A stretch of 64,000 nucleotides of DNA from Ehretia macrophylla (GCA_037974665.1 CM075775.1:37164152-37228151); one strand, 5' to 3'; numbered from the stretch's first letter, positions 23,183 to 36,860 are shown. Notes: generated from the sequence alone by a model not told the origin. Made by a program: numbers and translations.

Positions 23183-26100
23183 CCTCACAAATCAAAAGTT
23201 ATGGGCACCGGAGCGACGGAGACCTAGTCCTAAGCCCCACGCCCTTGGTTTACGGGCCCAGCCTCTACGTGAAGCAAAGTTGTCTTGCCCAAGGTGGCGT
23301 GGGATTCAGTAGTAGAAATGTGATAGATTTGGTTATCGTCCTTTTCGCGGCTCACGACTTACAATCCGGGATGGAAAAACAGCGCAAAAGAAGAAAATTG
23401 TCCAGAAATGAATGAAAACGTTCGATTTTAGGCTCCGAAAACAGGCCCATTCGAGAAGGCTGGCTACCCTCGTCGTAGAGCTCTCAGAGAGCTTTCCAAC
23501 ATTATGTTGTGCACTGCGTAGCGCCTTACGGATCAAAAGTTATGGGCACCGAAGCGACAGAGACCTGGTCCTAAGCCCCACGCCCTCGGTTTGTGGGCCC
23601 AGGCTCCACGTAAAGTGAAGTTGTCTTGCCCAAGGTGGCGTGGGATTCGGTAATAGAAATGTGATGGATTAGATTGTCGTCCTTTTCGCGGCTCACGACA
23701 TACGATCCGGGACGAAAAAACAGCGCAAAAGAAGAAAAGTGTCCAGAAATTGATGAAAATGTTCAATTTTGGGCTCCGAAAATAGATGGAACCGAGCAGG
23801 ATTGCTGCCCCAGTCGTAGAGCTCTCGGAGAGCTTTCCAACGTTATGCTGTGCACTGCGAAACTCCTTACGAATCAAAAGTTATGGGCACCGGAGCGACG
23901 GAGACCTGATCCTAAGTCCCACGCCCTCGGTTTGCGGGCCCAGGCTCTACGTGAAGTAAAGTTGTCTTGCCTAAGGTGGCGTGGGATTCGGTAATAGAAA
24001 TGTGATGGATTAGGTTGTCGTCTCCTTCGCGGCTCACGACGTACGATCTGGGACGAAAAAACAACGCAAAAGAAGAAAAGTGTCCAGAAACTGATGAAAA
24101 CGTTCAGTATTGGTGTCCGAAAATAGGTGCAGTCGAGCAAGATTGCTGCCCCAGTCGTAGAGCTCTCGAAGAGCTTTCCAACGGTATGTTGTGCGCCGTG
24201 AACTCCTTACAAATCAAAAGTTATGGGCACCAGAGCGACAAAGACATGGTCCGAAGCCCCATGCCCTTGGTTTGCGGGCCCACCCTGTAGTGAAGCGAAG
24301 TTGTCTTGCACAAGGTGGCGTGGGATTCGGTAATAGAAATGTGATGGATTAGGTTGTCGTCCTTTTCGCGGCTCATGACATACGATCTGGGACGGAAAAA
24401 CAGCGCAAAAGAAGAAAAGTGTACAGTAATTGATGAAAACTATCAATTTTGGGCGCCGAAAAAAGGCACAACCGAGCAGGCTTGCTACCCACGTCGTAGA
24501 GCTCTCAGAGAGCTTTCTAACGGTATGTTGTGCGCCGCGTAACTCCTTACGGATCAAAAGTTATGGGCACCAGAGCGACGGAGACCTGGTCCGAAACCCC
24601 AAGCCTTCGGTTTGCGGGCCCAGCCTCTACGTGAAGCGAAGTTGTCTTGCTCAAGGTGGCGTGGGATTCGGTAATAGAAATGTGATGGATTAGGTTGTCG
24701 TCCTTTTCGCGGCTCACGAAGTACGATCCAAGACGGAAAAACAGCGCAAAAGAAGAAGAGTATCCAGAAACTGATGAAAATGTTCAAATTTAGGGTCCGA
24801 AAATAGGTGTAGCCGAGCAGGCTTGCTGCCCCCATCGTAAAGCTCTTGGAGAGCTTTCCAATGGTATGCTGTGCGCCGTATAATTCCTTACGGATCAAAA
24901 GTTATGGGCACCGGAGCGACGAAGACTTGGTCCTAAGCCCCACGCCCTCGTTTGCGGGCCCAGGCTCTACGTCAAGCGAAGTTGTCTTGCCCAAGATGGC
25001 ATGGGATTCGGTAATAGAAATGTGTTGGATTAGGTTGTCGTCCTTTCCGTGGCTCACGACGTACGATCCGGGACAGAAAAATAGCACAAAAGAAGAAAAG
25101 TGTCCAGAAACTGATGAAAACCTTTTATTTTGGGCTCCAAAAATAGGCGCAATTGAGCAGGCTTGCGACCACCGTCGTAGAGCTCTTGGAGAGCTTTCCA
25201 ACGATATGTTATGCGTCGTGTTGCTCCTTACGAATCAAAATTTATGGGCACCGGAGCAACGAAGACCTGGTCCCAAGCCCCACGCCCTCGGTTTACGGGC
25301 CCAGCCTCTACGTGAAGCGAAGTTGTCTTGCCTAAGGTGCCGTGGGATTCGGTAATAGAAATGTGATGGATTAGGTTGTCGTCCTTTTCGCGGCTCATGA
25401 CGCACGATCCAGGACGGAAAAATAGCAGAAAAGAAGAAAAGTGTTGAGAAACTGATGAAAACGTTCAATTTTGGGCTCCGAAAACAAGCGTAACCGAGTA
25501 GGCTTGCTGCCCCCGTTGTAGAGCTCTCGGAGAGCTTTCCAATTGTATGCTGTGCGCCTTGAAACTCCTTACATTTCAAAAGTTATAGGCACCGGAGCGA
25601 CGGAGACCTGGTCCTAAGCCCCACGCTCTCGGTTTGCGGGCCCAGCCTCTACGTGAAGCGAATTTGTCTTGCCCAAGGTGCTGTGGGATTCGGTAATAAA
25701 AATGTCATGGATTAGGTTGTCGTCCTTTTCGCGGCTCACGACGTAGAGCTTTCGGAGAGCTTTCTAACGGTATGTTGTACGTCGCGTAACTCCTTACGAA
25801 TCAAAAGTTATGGGCACCAGAGCGACAGAGACCTGGTCCGAAGCCCTACGCCTTCGGTTTGCGGGCCCAACCTTTATGTGAAGCGAGTAGCCTTGCTCAA
25901 GGTGGTGTGGGATTCGGTAATAGAAATGTGATGGATTAGGTTGTCGCCCTTTTTGCGGCTCACGAAGTACGATCCAAGACGGAAAATCAGCGCAAAAGAA
26001 GAAGAGTATCCAGAAACTGATGAAAACATTCAAATTTGGGGTCCGAAAACAGGTCTCGCCGAGCAAGCTTGCTGCCCCCGTCGTAAAGCTCTTGGAGAGC

Positions 26101-29100
26101 TTTCCAACGGTATGCTGTGCTCTGTGTAACTCCTTACGGATCAAAAGTTATGGGCACCGGAGCGACGGAGACCTGGTCCTAAGCACCACGCCCGCGGTTT
26201 GCGGGCCCAGGCTCTACGTGAAGCGAAGTTGTCTTGCCCAAGGTGCCGTGCGATTCGGTAAAAGAAAGGTGATGGATTAGGTTGTCGTCCTTTTCGCGGC
26301 TCACGACGCACGATCCAGGACGGAAAAACAACGAAAAAGAAGAAAAGTGTCAAAAACTAATGAAAACGTTCAATTTTGGGCTCCGAAAATAGGCGCAATC
26401 GAGTAGGCTTGCTGCCCTCGTCATGGAGCTCTCGGAGAGCTTTCCAACGGTATGTTGTGCGCCGCGTAACTCTTTACAGATCAAAAGTTATGGGCACCGG
26501 AGCGACGGAGACCTAGTCCTAAGCCCCACGCCATCGGTTTGCGGGCCCAACCTCTATGTGAAGCGAAGTTGTCTTGCCCAAGTTGGAGTGGGATTCGGTA
26601 ATAGAAATGTGATGGATTAGGTTGTCGTCCTTTTCGCGGCTCACGACGTACTATCCAGGACGAAAAAACAGCGCAAAAGAATAAAAGTGTCCAGAAACTA
26701 TTGATAACGTTCAATTTTGGTTTCCAAAAATAGGTGCAGCAAAGTAGGCTTACTGCCCCCATCGTAGAGCTCTCGGGGAGCTTTCCAACAGTATGTTGTG
26801 CGTCGTGTAACTCCTTACGGATCAAAAGTTATGGGCACCGAAGCGACAGAGACCTGGTCCTAAGCCCCACACCTATGGTTTGGGGGCCAGAGTCTAGTGA
26901 AGCGAAGTTGTCTTGCCCAAGGTGGCGTGGGATTCGGAAATAGAAATGTGATGGATTAGGTTGTCGTCCTTTTCGCGGCTCATGACGTACGATCCGGGAC
27001 AGAAAAACAGCGCAAATGAAGAAAAGTGTCCAGAAACTATTGAAAACGTTCGATTTTGGGCTTCAAAAATAGGCACAACCGAGCAGGCTTGCTGCCCCCG
27101 TCGTAGAGCTCTCGGAGATCTTTCCAACGGTATGCTATGCACCGCGTAACTCCTTACGGATCAAAAGTTATGGGCACCGGAGCGACGGACACCTGGTCCT
27201 AAGCCCCATGCCCTCGGTTTGCGGGCCAACCTCTACGTGAAGCGAAGTTGTCTTGCCCAAGGTGCCATGGGATTCGGTAATAGAAATGTGATGGATTAGG
27301 TTGTCGTCCTTTTCGCGGCCCACGACGTACGATCCAGGACGGAAAAATAGTGCAAAAGAAGAAAAGTCTCTAGTAATCGATGAAAATGTTCAATTTTGGG
27401 CTCCGAAAACAGGCGCAGCCGAGCAGGCTTGCTACTCCCGTTATAGAGCTCTCGGAGAGCTTTCCAACGGTATGTTGTGCGCCGCGTAACTCCTTACGGA
27501 TCAAAAGTTATGGGCACCGGAGCGACGGAGACCTGGTCCTAAGCCCCACACCCTCGGTTTGCGGGACTAGCCTCTACGTGAAGCGAAGTTGCCTTGCCCA
27601 CGGTGGCATGGGATTCGGTAATAGAAATGTGATGGATTAGGTTGTCATCCTTTTTGCGGCTCACGTCGTACGATCCGGGACGGAAAAACAGCGCAAAAGA
27701 AGAAAATTGTCCAGAAACTGATGAAAACGTTCAATTTTGGGTGCCAAAAATAGGCGTAACCTAGCAGGCTTGCTGCCCCCGTTGTAGAGCTCTAGGAGAG
27801 CTTCCCAACATTATGTTGTGCGCCGCGTAATTCCTTACGAATCAAAAGTTATGGGCACCGGAGCGACAGAGACCTGGTCCTAAGCCCCACGCCCTTGGTT
27901 TACGAGCCCAGCCTCTACGTGAAGCGAAGTTGTCTTGCCCAAGGTGGCATGGGATTCGGTAGTAAAAATTTGATGGATTAGGTTGTCGTCCTTTTTGAGG
28001 CTCACGACTTACGATCCGGGATAGAAAAACAGTGCAAAAGAAGAAAAGTGTCCAGAAACGGATAAAAATGTTCAATTTTGGGCTCCGAAAATAGGCGCAT
28101 CCGAGCAGGCTGGCTGCCCTCGTCGTAGAGCTCTCGGAGAGCTTTCCAACAGTATGCTGTGCACTGTGTAACGCCTTATGGATAAAAAGTTAAGGGCACT
28201 GAAGCGACGGAGACCTGGTCCTAAGCCCCACGCCCTCGGTTTGCGGGCCCAGGCTCTACGTAAAGCGAAGTTGTCTTGCCCAAGGTAGCGTGGGATTCGG
28301 TAATAGAAATGTGATGGATTAGGTTGTCATCCTTTTCGCAGCTCACGACGTACGATCCAAGACGAAAAAACAGTGCAAAAGAAGAAAATTGTCCAGAAAC
28401 TGATGAAAACGTTCAATTTTGGGTACCGAAAAGAGGCCCAACCAAGCAGGCTTGCTACTGCCATCGCAGAGCTCTCAGAGAGCTTTCCAACAGTATGATG
28501 TGCACCGCGTAACTCCTTACGGATCAAAAGTTATGGGCACCAGAGCGACAGAGACCTAGTCCAAAGCAGCACGCCCTTGGTTTACAGGCCCAGGCTCTAC
28601 GTGAAAAGAAGTTGTCTTGCCCAAAGTGGTGTAGTATTCAGTAATAGAAATGTCATGGATTAGGTTGTCGTCCTTTTTGCGGCTCACGACGTACGATTCG
28701 GGACGGAAAAACAGCGCAAAAGAAGAAAAGTGTCCAGAAACTGATGAAAATGTTTGATTTTGGGCTCTGAAAATAGGCGCAACAGAGCAGGATTGCTGCC
28801 CCAGTCGTAGAGCTCTCGGAGAGCTTTCCAACGTTATGATGTGCACCGCGAAACTCCTTACGAATCAAAAGTTATGGGCATCGGAGCGACAGTGACCTGA
28901 TCCTAAACCCTACGCCCTCGGTTTGCGGGCCTAGCCTCTACGTGAAGTGATATTGTCTGGCCTAAGGTGACGTGGAATTCGGTAATAGAAATATGATGGA
29001 TTAGGTTGTCGTCCTTTTCGTGGCTCATGACGTACGATCCCGGACGGAAAAACAGTGCAAAAGAAGAAAAGTGTCCAGAAACTGATGAAAATGTTCAATT

Positions 29101-32100
29101 TTGGGCTCCGAAAACTGGCGCAGCCTAGCAAGCTAGCTGCCCTCGTCGTAGAGCTCTAGGAGAGCTTTCCAACAGTATGCTGTGCACCGCGTATCTCCTC
29201 ACGAATCAAAAGTTATGGGCACCGGAGCGACGAAGAGCTGGTCCTAAGCCCCACGCCCTTGGTTTACGTGCCCAGCCTCTACGTGAAGCGAAGTTGTCTT
29301 GCCCAAGGTGGCGTGGGATTCGGTAGTAGAAATGTGATGGATTAGGTTGTCGTCCTTTTCACGGCTCACGACTTACGATCCGGGATGGAAAAACAGCGCA
29401 AAAGAATAAAAGTGTCCAGAAACTGATGAAAATGTTCAATTTTGGGCTCCGAAAAGAGGCCGAACCGAGCAGGCTTGTTGCCGCCGTCGTAGAGCTCTCA
29501 GAGAGCTTTCCAATGGTATGTTGTGCACTGCGTAACGCCTTACGGATCAAAAGTTATGGGCACCGGAGCGATAGAGACCTGGTCCTAAGCCCCACGCCCT
29601 CAGTTTGCGGGCCCAACCTTTACGTGAAGCGAAGTTGTCTTGCCCAAGGTGGCGTGGTATTCGTTAATAGAAATGTGATGGATTAGGTTGTCGTCCTTTT
29701 CGCGGCTCACGACTTACGATCCGGGATGGAAAAACAGCGCAAAAGAAGAAAAATGTCCAGAAACGGATGAAAACGTTCGATTTTGGGCTCCGAAAACAGG
29801 CGTATGTGAGCAGGCTGGCTACCCTCGTCGTAGAGCTCTCAGAGAGCGTTCCAACAGTATGTTGTGCACAGCGTAACGCCTTACGGATCAAAAGTTATGG
29901 GCACCGAAGCGACGGAGACCTGTTCCTAAGCCCCACGCCCTCGGTTTGCGGGCCCAGGCTCTACGTAAAGCGAAGTTGTCTTGCCCAAGGTGGCGTGGGA
30001 TTTGGTAATAGAAATGTGATGGATTAGGTTGTCATCCTTTTCGCAGCTCACGACGTACGATCCAGGACGGAAAAACAGCGCAAAGGAATAAGAGTGTTCA
30101 GAAACTGATGAAAACGTTCGATTTTGGGCTCCGAAAAGAGGCCCAACCGAGCAGGCTTGCTGCCCCCGTCGTAGAGCTCCTGGAGAGCTTTCCAACGGTA
30201 TGTTGTGCACCGTGTAACTCCTTACGGATCAAAAGTTATGGGCACCGGAGCGACGGAGACCTGGTCCTGAGCCCCACGCCCTCAGTTTGCGGGCCCAGCC
30301 TTTACGTGAAGCAAAGTTGTCTTGCCCAAGGTGGCGTGGTATTCGGTAATAGAAATGTGATGGATTAGATTGTCGTCCTTTTCGCTGCTCACGACGTACG
30401 ATCCTTGATGGAAAAACAGCGAAAAAGAAGAAAAGTGTCTAGAAATTGATGAAAATGTTCGATTTTGGGCTCTGAAAATAGGCGCAACCGAGCAGGATTG
30501 CTGCCCCAGTCGTAGAGCTTTCGGAGAACTTTCCAACGTTATGCTGTGCACTGCGAAACTCCTTACGAATCAAAAGTTATAGGCACCGGAGCGACGGAGA
30601 CCTGATCCTAAGCCCCACGCCCTCGGTTTGCGGGCCCAGCCTCTACGTGAAGTGATGTTGTCTTGCCCAAGGTGCCGTGGAATTCGGTAATAGAAATGTG
30701 ATGGATTAGGTTGTCATCCTTTTCGCTGCTCACGACGTACAATCCGGGACTGAAAAACAGTGCAAAAGAAGAAAAGTGTCTAGAAACTGATGAAAATGTT
30801 CGATTTTGGGCTCCGAAAACTGGCGCAGCCTAGCAAGCTGGCTACCCTCGTCGTAGAGCTCTCGGAGAGCTTTCAAACAGTATGCTGTGCACTGCGTATC
30901 TCCTCACGGATCAAAAGTTATGGGCACCAGAGCGACGGAGACCTAGTCCTAAGCCCCACGCCCTCGGTTTGCGGACCCAACCTCTACGTAAAGTGAAGTA
31001 GTCTTGCCTAAGGTGGCATGGGATTCAATAATAGAAATGTGATGGATTAGGTTGTCATCCCTTTCGCGGCTCACGACGTACGATCCGGGACAGAAAAACA
31101 GTGCAAAAGAAGAAAAGTGTTTAGAAACTGATGAAAACGTTCAATTTTGGGGTCCGAAAACAAGTGCAGTCGAGCAGGCTTGCGGCCCAGTCGTAGAGCT
31201 CTTGGAGAGCTTTCCAACGGTATGCTGTGTGCCGTGTAACTCCTTACAGATCAAAAGTTATGGGCACCGAAACAACGGAGACCTGGTCCTAAGCCCCACA
31301 CCCTCGGTTTGCGGGCCCAGCCTCTACATGAAGCGAAGTTGTCTTTCCCAAGGTGGCGTGGGATTCGGTAATAGAAATGTGATGGATTAGGTTGTCGGCA
31401 TTTTCGCGACTCACGACGTACGATCCATGACGGAAAAAAGCACAAAAGAAGAAAAGTGTTGAGAAATAGATGAAAACGTTCAATTTTGGGCTCCGAAAAC
31501 ATGCGCGACCGAGCAGGCTTGCTGCCCCCGTCGTAGAGCTCTCGGAGAGCTTTCCAACGTTATGCTGCGCACCGCTAAACTCCTTATGAATCAAAAGTTA
31601 TGGGCACCGGAGCGACGGAGACCTGATCCTAAGCCCCACGCCCTCGGTTTGCGGGCCCAGCCACTACGTGAAGTGATGTTGTCTTGCCCAAGGTGCTGTG
31701 GGATTCGGTAATAGAAATGTGATGGATTAGGTTGTCGTCCGTTTTGCGGCTCACGACGTACGATCCGGGACGGAAAAACAGCGCAAAAGAAGAAAAGTGT
31801 CCAGAAACTGATGAAAATGTTCGATTTTTGGCTCCGAAAACTGGCGCAGCCTAGCAAGCTGGCTGCCCTCGTCATAGAGCTCTCGGAGAGCTTTCCAACA
31901 GTATGCTGTGCACCGCGTATCTCCTCACGGATCAAAAGTTATGGGCACCGGAGCGACGGAGACCTAGTCCTAAGCCCCACGCCCTCGGTTTGCGGACCCA
32001 ACCTCTACATAAAGCGAAGTAGTCTTGCCTAAGGTGGCATGGGAATCAATAATAGAAATGTGATGGATTAGGTTGTCATCCCTTTCGCGGCTCACGACGT

Positions 32101-33464
32101 ACGATCCGGGACAGAAAAACAGCGCAAAAGAAGAAAAGTGTTTAGAAACTGATGAAAATGTTCAATGTTGGGGTCCGAAAACAAGTGCAGTCGAGCAGGC
32201 TTGCGGCCTCGTCGTAGAGCTCTTGGAGAGCTTTCCAACAGTATGCTGTGTGCCGTGTAACTCCTTACAGATCAAAAGTTATGGGCACCGGAACAACGGA
32301 GACCTGGTCCTAAGCCCCACGCCCTCGGTTTGCGAGCCCAGCCTCTACATGAAGCGAAGTTGTCTTGCCCAAGGTGGCGTGGGATTCGGTAATAGAAATG
32401 TGATGGATTAGGTTGTCGTCCTTTTCGCGGCTCACGACGGACGATCCATGACGGAAAAAAAGTACAAAAGAATAAAAGTGTCGAGAAATAGATGAAAACA
32501 TTCAATTTTGGGCTCCGAAAACATGCGCGACCGAGCAGGCTTGCTGCCCCCATCGTAGAGCTCTCAGAGAGCTTTCCAACGTTATGCTGCGCACCGCGAA
32601 ACTCCTTATGAATCAAAAGTTATGGGCACCGGAGCGACGGAGACCTGATCCTAAGCCCCACGCCCTCGGTTTGCGGGCCCAGCCTCTACGTGAAGTGATG
32701 TTGTCTTGCCCAAGGTGCTGTGGGATTCGGTAATAGAAATGTGATGGATTAGGTTGTCGTCCTTTTCGCGGCTCACGACGTACGATCCGGGACAGAAAAA
32801 CAGCGCAAAAGAAGAAAAGTGTCCAGAAACTGATGAAAATGTTCAATTTTGGGCTCCGAAAACTACCACAGCCTAGCAAGCTGGCTGCCCTTGTCATAGA
32901 GCTCTCGGAGAGCTTTCCAACAGTATGCTGTGCACCGCGTATCTCCTCACGGATCAAAAGTTATGGGCACCGGAGTGACGGAGACCTGGTCCTAAGCCCC
33001 ACGCCCTCAGTTTGCGGACCCAGCCTCTACGTAAAGCGAAGTAGTCTTGCCTAAGGTGGCATGGGATTCAATAATAGAAATGTGATGGATTATGTTGTCA
33101 TCCCTTTCGCAGCTCACGACGTACGATCCGGGATAAAAAAACAACGCAAAAGAAGAAAAATGTGCAGAAACTGATGAAAACATTCAATTTTGGGGTCCGA
33201 AAACAGGTGCAGCCCAGCAGGCTTGCTGCCCCCGTTGTAGAGCTCTCGGAGAGCTTTCCAACGGTATGCTGTGCGCCGTGTAACTCCTTACGGATCAAAA
33301 GTTATGGGCACCGGAGCGACGGAAACCTGGTCCTAAGCCCCACGCCCTCGGTTTGCGGGCCCAGCCTCTACTTGAAGTGAAGTTATCTTGCCCAAGGTGG
33401 CATGGGATTCAGAAATAGAAATGTGATGGATTAGGTTGTCGTCTTTTTCGCAGCTCACGACGTA
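23183..33464 (+). repeat. 341-bp tandem satellite, plus-oriented block 2
   Basis: About 30 monomers in the same orientation as block 1, continuous with it apart from the retrotransposon. 24.4-29.2 kb matches 5.3-11.17 kb variant for variant; one shared marker is CTTACATTTCAAAAG, at about 6403 and 25567. One monomer at about 25744 has lost about 120 bp (GACGTA joined directly to GAGCTTTCGG). From 30.8 kb a three-monomer unit repeats. The block ends in CTCACGACGTA against an LTR at 33465. Open frames within monomers are not considered genes. Confidence 0.97.
30831..33054 (+). repeat. Three-monomer higher-order repeat (about 1,021 bp)
   Basis: The variant TAGCAAGCTGGCT occurs at 30831, 31852 and 32874 (steps of 1021 and 1022). 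Linked variants repeat in step, such as CTCGAGCAGGCTTGCGGCC near 31170 and 32190. Copies one unit apart are clearly more alike than adjacent monomers, the mark of recent local amplification of a trimer. Confidence 0.85.
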
Positions 33465-34305
33465 TCTGAGGCCCGACCCCGATTAACGTGTGTTACCTCA
33501 ATTTACGTGCCTTGTCTTGGTTTTTGTGCATGCTTCGTCATTCGTGCCTTGACCTATAATTATGTGCCTAATCCTCGACTTACGTGCCCTGACTTCAAAT
33601 TGCGTGCGTTATCTCGTTTCGTGTGCCTCGACCTTGAATTGTGTGTCTTAATCTAAGTTTAAGAGTCGTACCTCGATTTATGTGCATTGCATTCAATTAT
33701 GTGCCTTGCATCAGTTTACATGCATTCACTTAGGATTGCGTGCCTTAGTCTTGAAGTACGTGCCTTAGTCATGAAGTACGTGTTTACCTCGTGATTCGTG
33801 CCTCGTATTGATTTATGTGTGTGTATCGTAGTGTGTGCCCTAGACCTAGGAAAGCATGCCCGCACGCTAATTAATAAAGAATCCTACACAAAGTACTAGA
33901 CTATAAAATAATCCTACAAACACCACTAACTATTATTATAATCCTAATTCAAATTTCTACAAAATCCACTAACACCTAAATATTATATTTTAAACTCACT
34001 ACAAGACAAAATCTCACAAACCTCTAAACATATCCTATATTCTATTCTACCTAAAATCCCTAAATACCCAACATTCTCTTACGCACATGCTAAACCCTAA
34101 GCACTTTCCTATTATCTAAACATTCCTATGACAAGTACAAAACACAATGCAACCTAGGATAGACAAATGCATGACAATACAAAAATAATAATAAAAACCT
34201 CACCCAAACCCTTCCCATTCTCAACCAAATCACCAAGCATGCTTCTCACAATTCAAATTGCATAGTTGACAAAGCAAAAAATCAGATTTGAAGGCCTTAA
34301 GGCCG

Positions 34306-34320
34306 ACACACACACACACA
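34306..34320 (+). repeat. (AC)n microsatellite inside the older LTR
   Basis: Seven and a half AC units. The run is not seen in the other LTR copies at this place. Confidence 0.8.
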
Positions 34321-35937
34321 ACTCAACACATTTCATTTTCCTCTCAAAGTCCTCTCAAGCTCTCATTCTCTCTCCTTCTCTCTCATTTTCGACCATGGCT
34401 TCTCTTGAGCTTCCAAGACCTCAAGCTCACTCTTAAGATATCTCCCAAGCTCGGCTATAGCAGCCCAAGCAAGCTAGAAGCAAGAAAGAAGCTCCATTGG
34501 TGCAACCATCAAGAGTCTTGTGCATCTTCTTGTTGTTTTGCTAAGATTTTGGCTAGAAGGTGATGATAGATGAAATCGGGTTTGTGACAGCTTTCTGTCT
34601 TGTTGGTGCGAGGTGCTTTTGGCTAGGTAAATGATGTTGAAAATGCATAAAAATTGGTAGGTAACTATCTTTTCGAATTCTGAACATTTTTCGCAGAAAT
34701 AGTCCAAAGCTAATTTTAACTCTAAGGTCCTCAAAATGGAATATCATTAAAATGTGTCCAAATCTGGAAAGTCTGGAAAAATGAAGCAGGTTTTGGCAGA
34801 TTCACTGACCTTGTAGAACGAACCTGTTTTGACTTAGTAAAGAATATCAAAAATGTATTAAATTTGGTGTGATACTATATTTTTTAGTTCTGGACATTTT
34901 TTTCAGAAATGGACTAAGGCTAAATCTGACCCTAAGGCCCTCAAAAATGCCAAGTATTGAAATGTGTGCAAATGTGGACAGTTTTGTGCAGTCTCACTGT
35001 TTTGGCTATAACTATTGAACCCAAACTCCAAATGATGCAAGGTTTGTTTCTGAATTTAGTTCACTTCCTAAGATTTAATTTGACATATTATTCATTGGAA
35101 TTGGATATTTTTTGCTTGTCTTAAGGATTGTGAGAAAACAGTCCATTGCAGTGAGGATTTCACTTAGTGATATGCTTTGAAAATTATTGTAACTTCTCTT
35201 GTGGTATTAAATGCTTGGGATTGTGGCACTTGGATGTTGTGTGGACTGTTTTGGATGTTTGCGGATGTTTTAATTGATCAATTCATGTCTTGGGTTTAAT
35301 TATTTGTCAACCTGTGGCTTAATCGCACGTGTAAGCATGAAACGAAACCCTATCGGCTATGAAAACTCGCTAAGCGATGATCCTATGGTTATTGTGTTTA
35401 ATTGTGTGAATTGTGGGCTGCCTAATAAATGTTAAGTATGCTTGAAATAGTTTAAGAGTTGCTTGTGGTGTCTAGCGAACGAAACTGACCCCGAGCACGG
35501 CCTAACAAACCCTAATGGCCCCGTAGCTCCCCGAGTCATAAACTGTTCTTTTGTGAATTATGAAGGATATTGAGGAAGATTAATAGGCTGCCCGTATATG
35601 TCCTTATAGCCCTAAATGTGATTCCCGATGATTACATGTTGATAAGTAGACTTTGCTTGCACCCGGTCTAAAGTAAGCTTGTTGCATACTTGTATAATCT
35701 ATCATTTGATTACGTGAACTTCGAAATGAGTTATATGACTTGATTTACATGTGTTACATGGCTGCTTGTTTAATGTTCATATAACTCTATGTGTTTTACA
35801 AAGTGAAAATTCATGTTAAGCATGCTTCGTTCAATTACTTGTCAATATGTGATCCTATATTTGCTCGGAGACAACCTACTTTGTTGTCCTCCTAATGTGA
35901 ATTGTTAAAAGGCATTCTATGGCTTATTTGAACATGA

Positions 35938-35942
35938 TTACT
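35938..35942. repeat. Target-site duplication TTACT, left copy
   Basis: TTACT precedes the LTR start TGTGAGGCCC at 35943 and recurs directly after the LTR end at 39653-39657. Confidence 0.9.
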
Positions 35943-36818
35943 TGTGAGGCCCGACCCCGAATAACGTGTCATACCTCGATTTGCATGCCATAGACCCCTA
36001 ATTATATGACTGACCTTGGATTATGTGTCCTGTCTTGGTTTTCGTGCATACCTCATTACACGTGCCTTGACCTAGAATAGGGTGCCCTAATCCCCGACTG
36101 ACATGGGATACCTAGATATACGTGCCTGACTTCAATTTGCGTGCGTTGTCTCATTTTGTGTGCCCTAACCTTGAATTACGTGTCCTAACCTAGGTTTAAG
36201 AGTCGTACCTCGAATTACGTGCATTCATTTAGGATTGCGTGCATTTACTAAAAAAATGTGCATTTGTCTCGTAGTTCGTGCCCTACCTCGTAGTGCGTGC
36301 CCTAAACCTAGGAATGCGTTCCCTCACGCTAATCAAGAAAGCATCTTACACGGAGCACTAGGCTATTAAACAATCCTACAAAATCCACTATCAATATTAT
36401 AATCCTAATTCAACTCACCAGAAGACAAAAATTCACTAAACACTAGACAATCCTTATTCTTTATTCCTTATTCTTTTTGCACTTTCAAGACAAAATTAAA
36501 ATAATGCTCAAAGATGACAAAAAATTCAGAATTTGTGTAGCCTTGGCCGACCACTAGGAGGTCTCTTTGCATGCATGCTAAATTCAATTGATTCTAGACA
36601 AGTTATGACACAAAAACACTTATCAATGCTTAAAAAATTGCTCAATACCACCTCAAATTCCTACCTTGCTCGACCAAAAGCTTCATGCCCATGCTAGCAT
36701 TTTTAAATCCCACCTTGAAGACACAAAACTCTGATTCATCAAGCTCAAGGCCGAACATGCTCATCAAAAATTGCAAAGGCCTTCATTTTTTTTTTGTCAT
36801 TTCTTCTTTCCTCTCACA

Positions 36819-36860
36819 TTTCTCTCTCTCTCCCTCTCATTTTCCCTCTCTCTCTCTCGG
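36819..36860 (+). repeat. CT-rich simple repeat in the solo LTR
   Basis: A run of CT/CCT units just upstream of CGGCCTTGGCCGAG. A similar pyrimidine tract occurs at this place in the other LTRs. Confidence 0.75.

Larger units (their letters stand above)
33465..35942 (+). repeat. Older LTR, 5' portion (interrupted by a solo LTR)
   Basis: Starts TCTGAGGCCCGACC, the family LTR start with G changed to C in the second base, directly after satellite ending CGACGTA. The first 380 bp hold the GTGC-rich short units. An (AC)7 run lies at 34306-34320. The direct repeat is at about 34620-35000. The text is more diverged than the LTRs of the 12-kb element. From 35753 an LTR segment of about 185 bp begins that is repeated again after the nested insertion. 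No polypurine tract or coding region adjoins it, so this is a solo or truncated LTR. Confidence 0.88.

Noticed and set aside
3679..33380. Dozens of 60-116-codon open frames in both strands of the satellite, many very alike
   Set aside because: They recur once per monomer, exist on both strands over the same bases, and cannot extend because the period is not a multiple of three. They reflect repeat identity, not coding.
3538..33464. CRISPR-like or ribosomal intergenic-spacer interpretation of the tandem array
   Set aside because: Repeats are long, adjoin without spacers, and no rRNA or tRNA sequence or effector gene is present.
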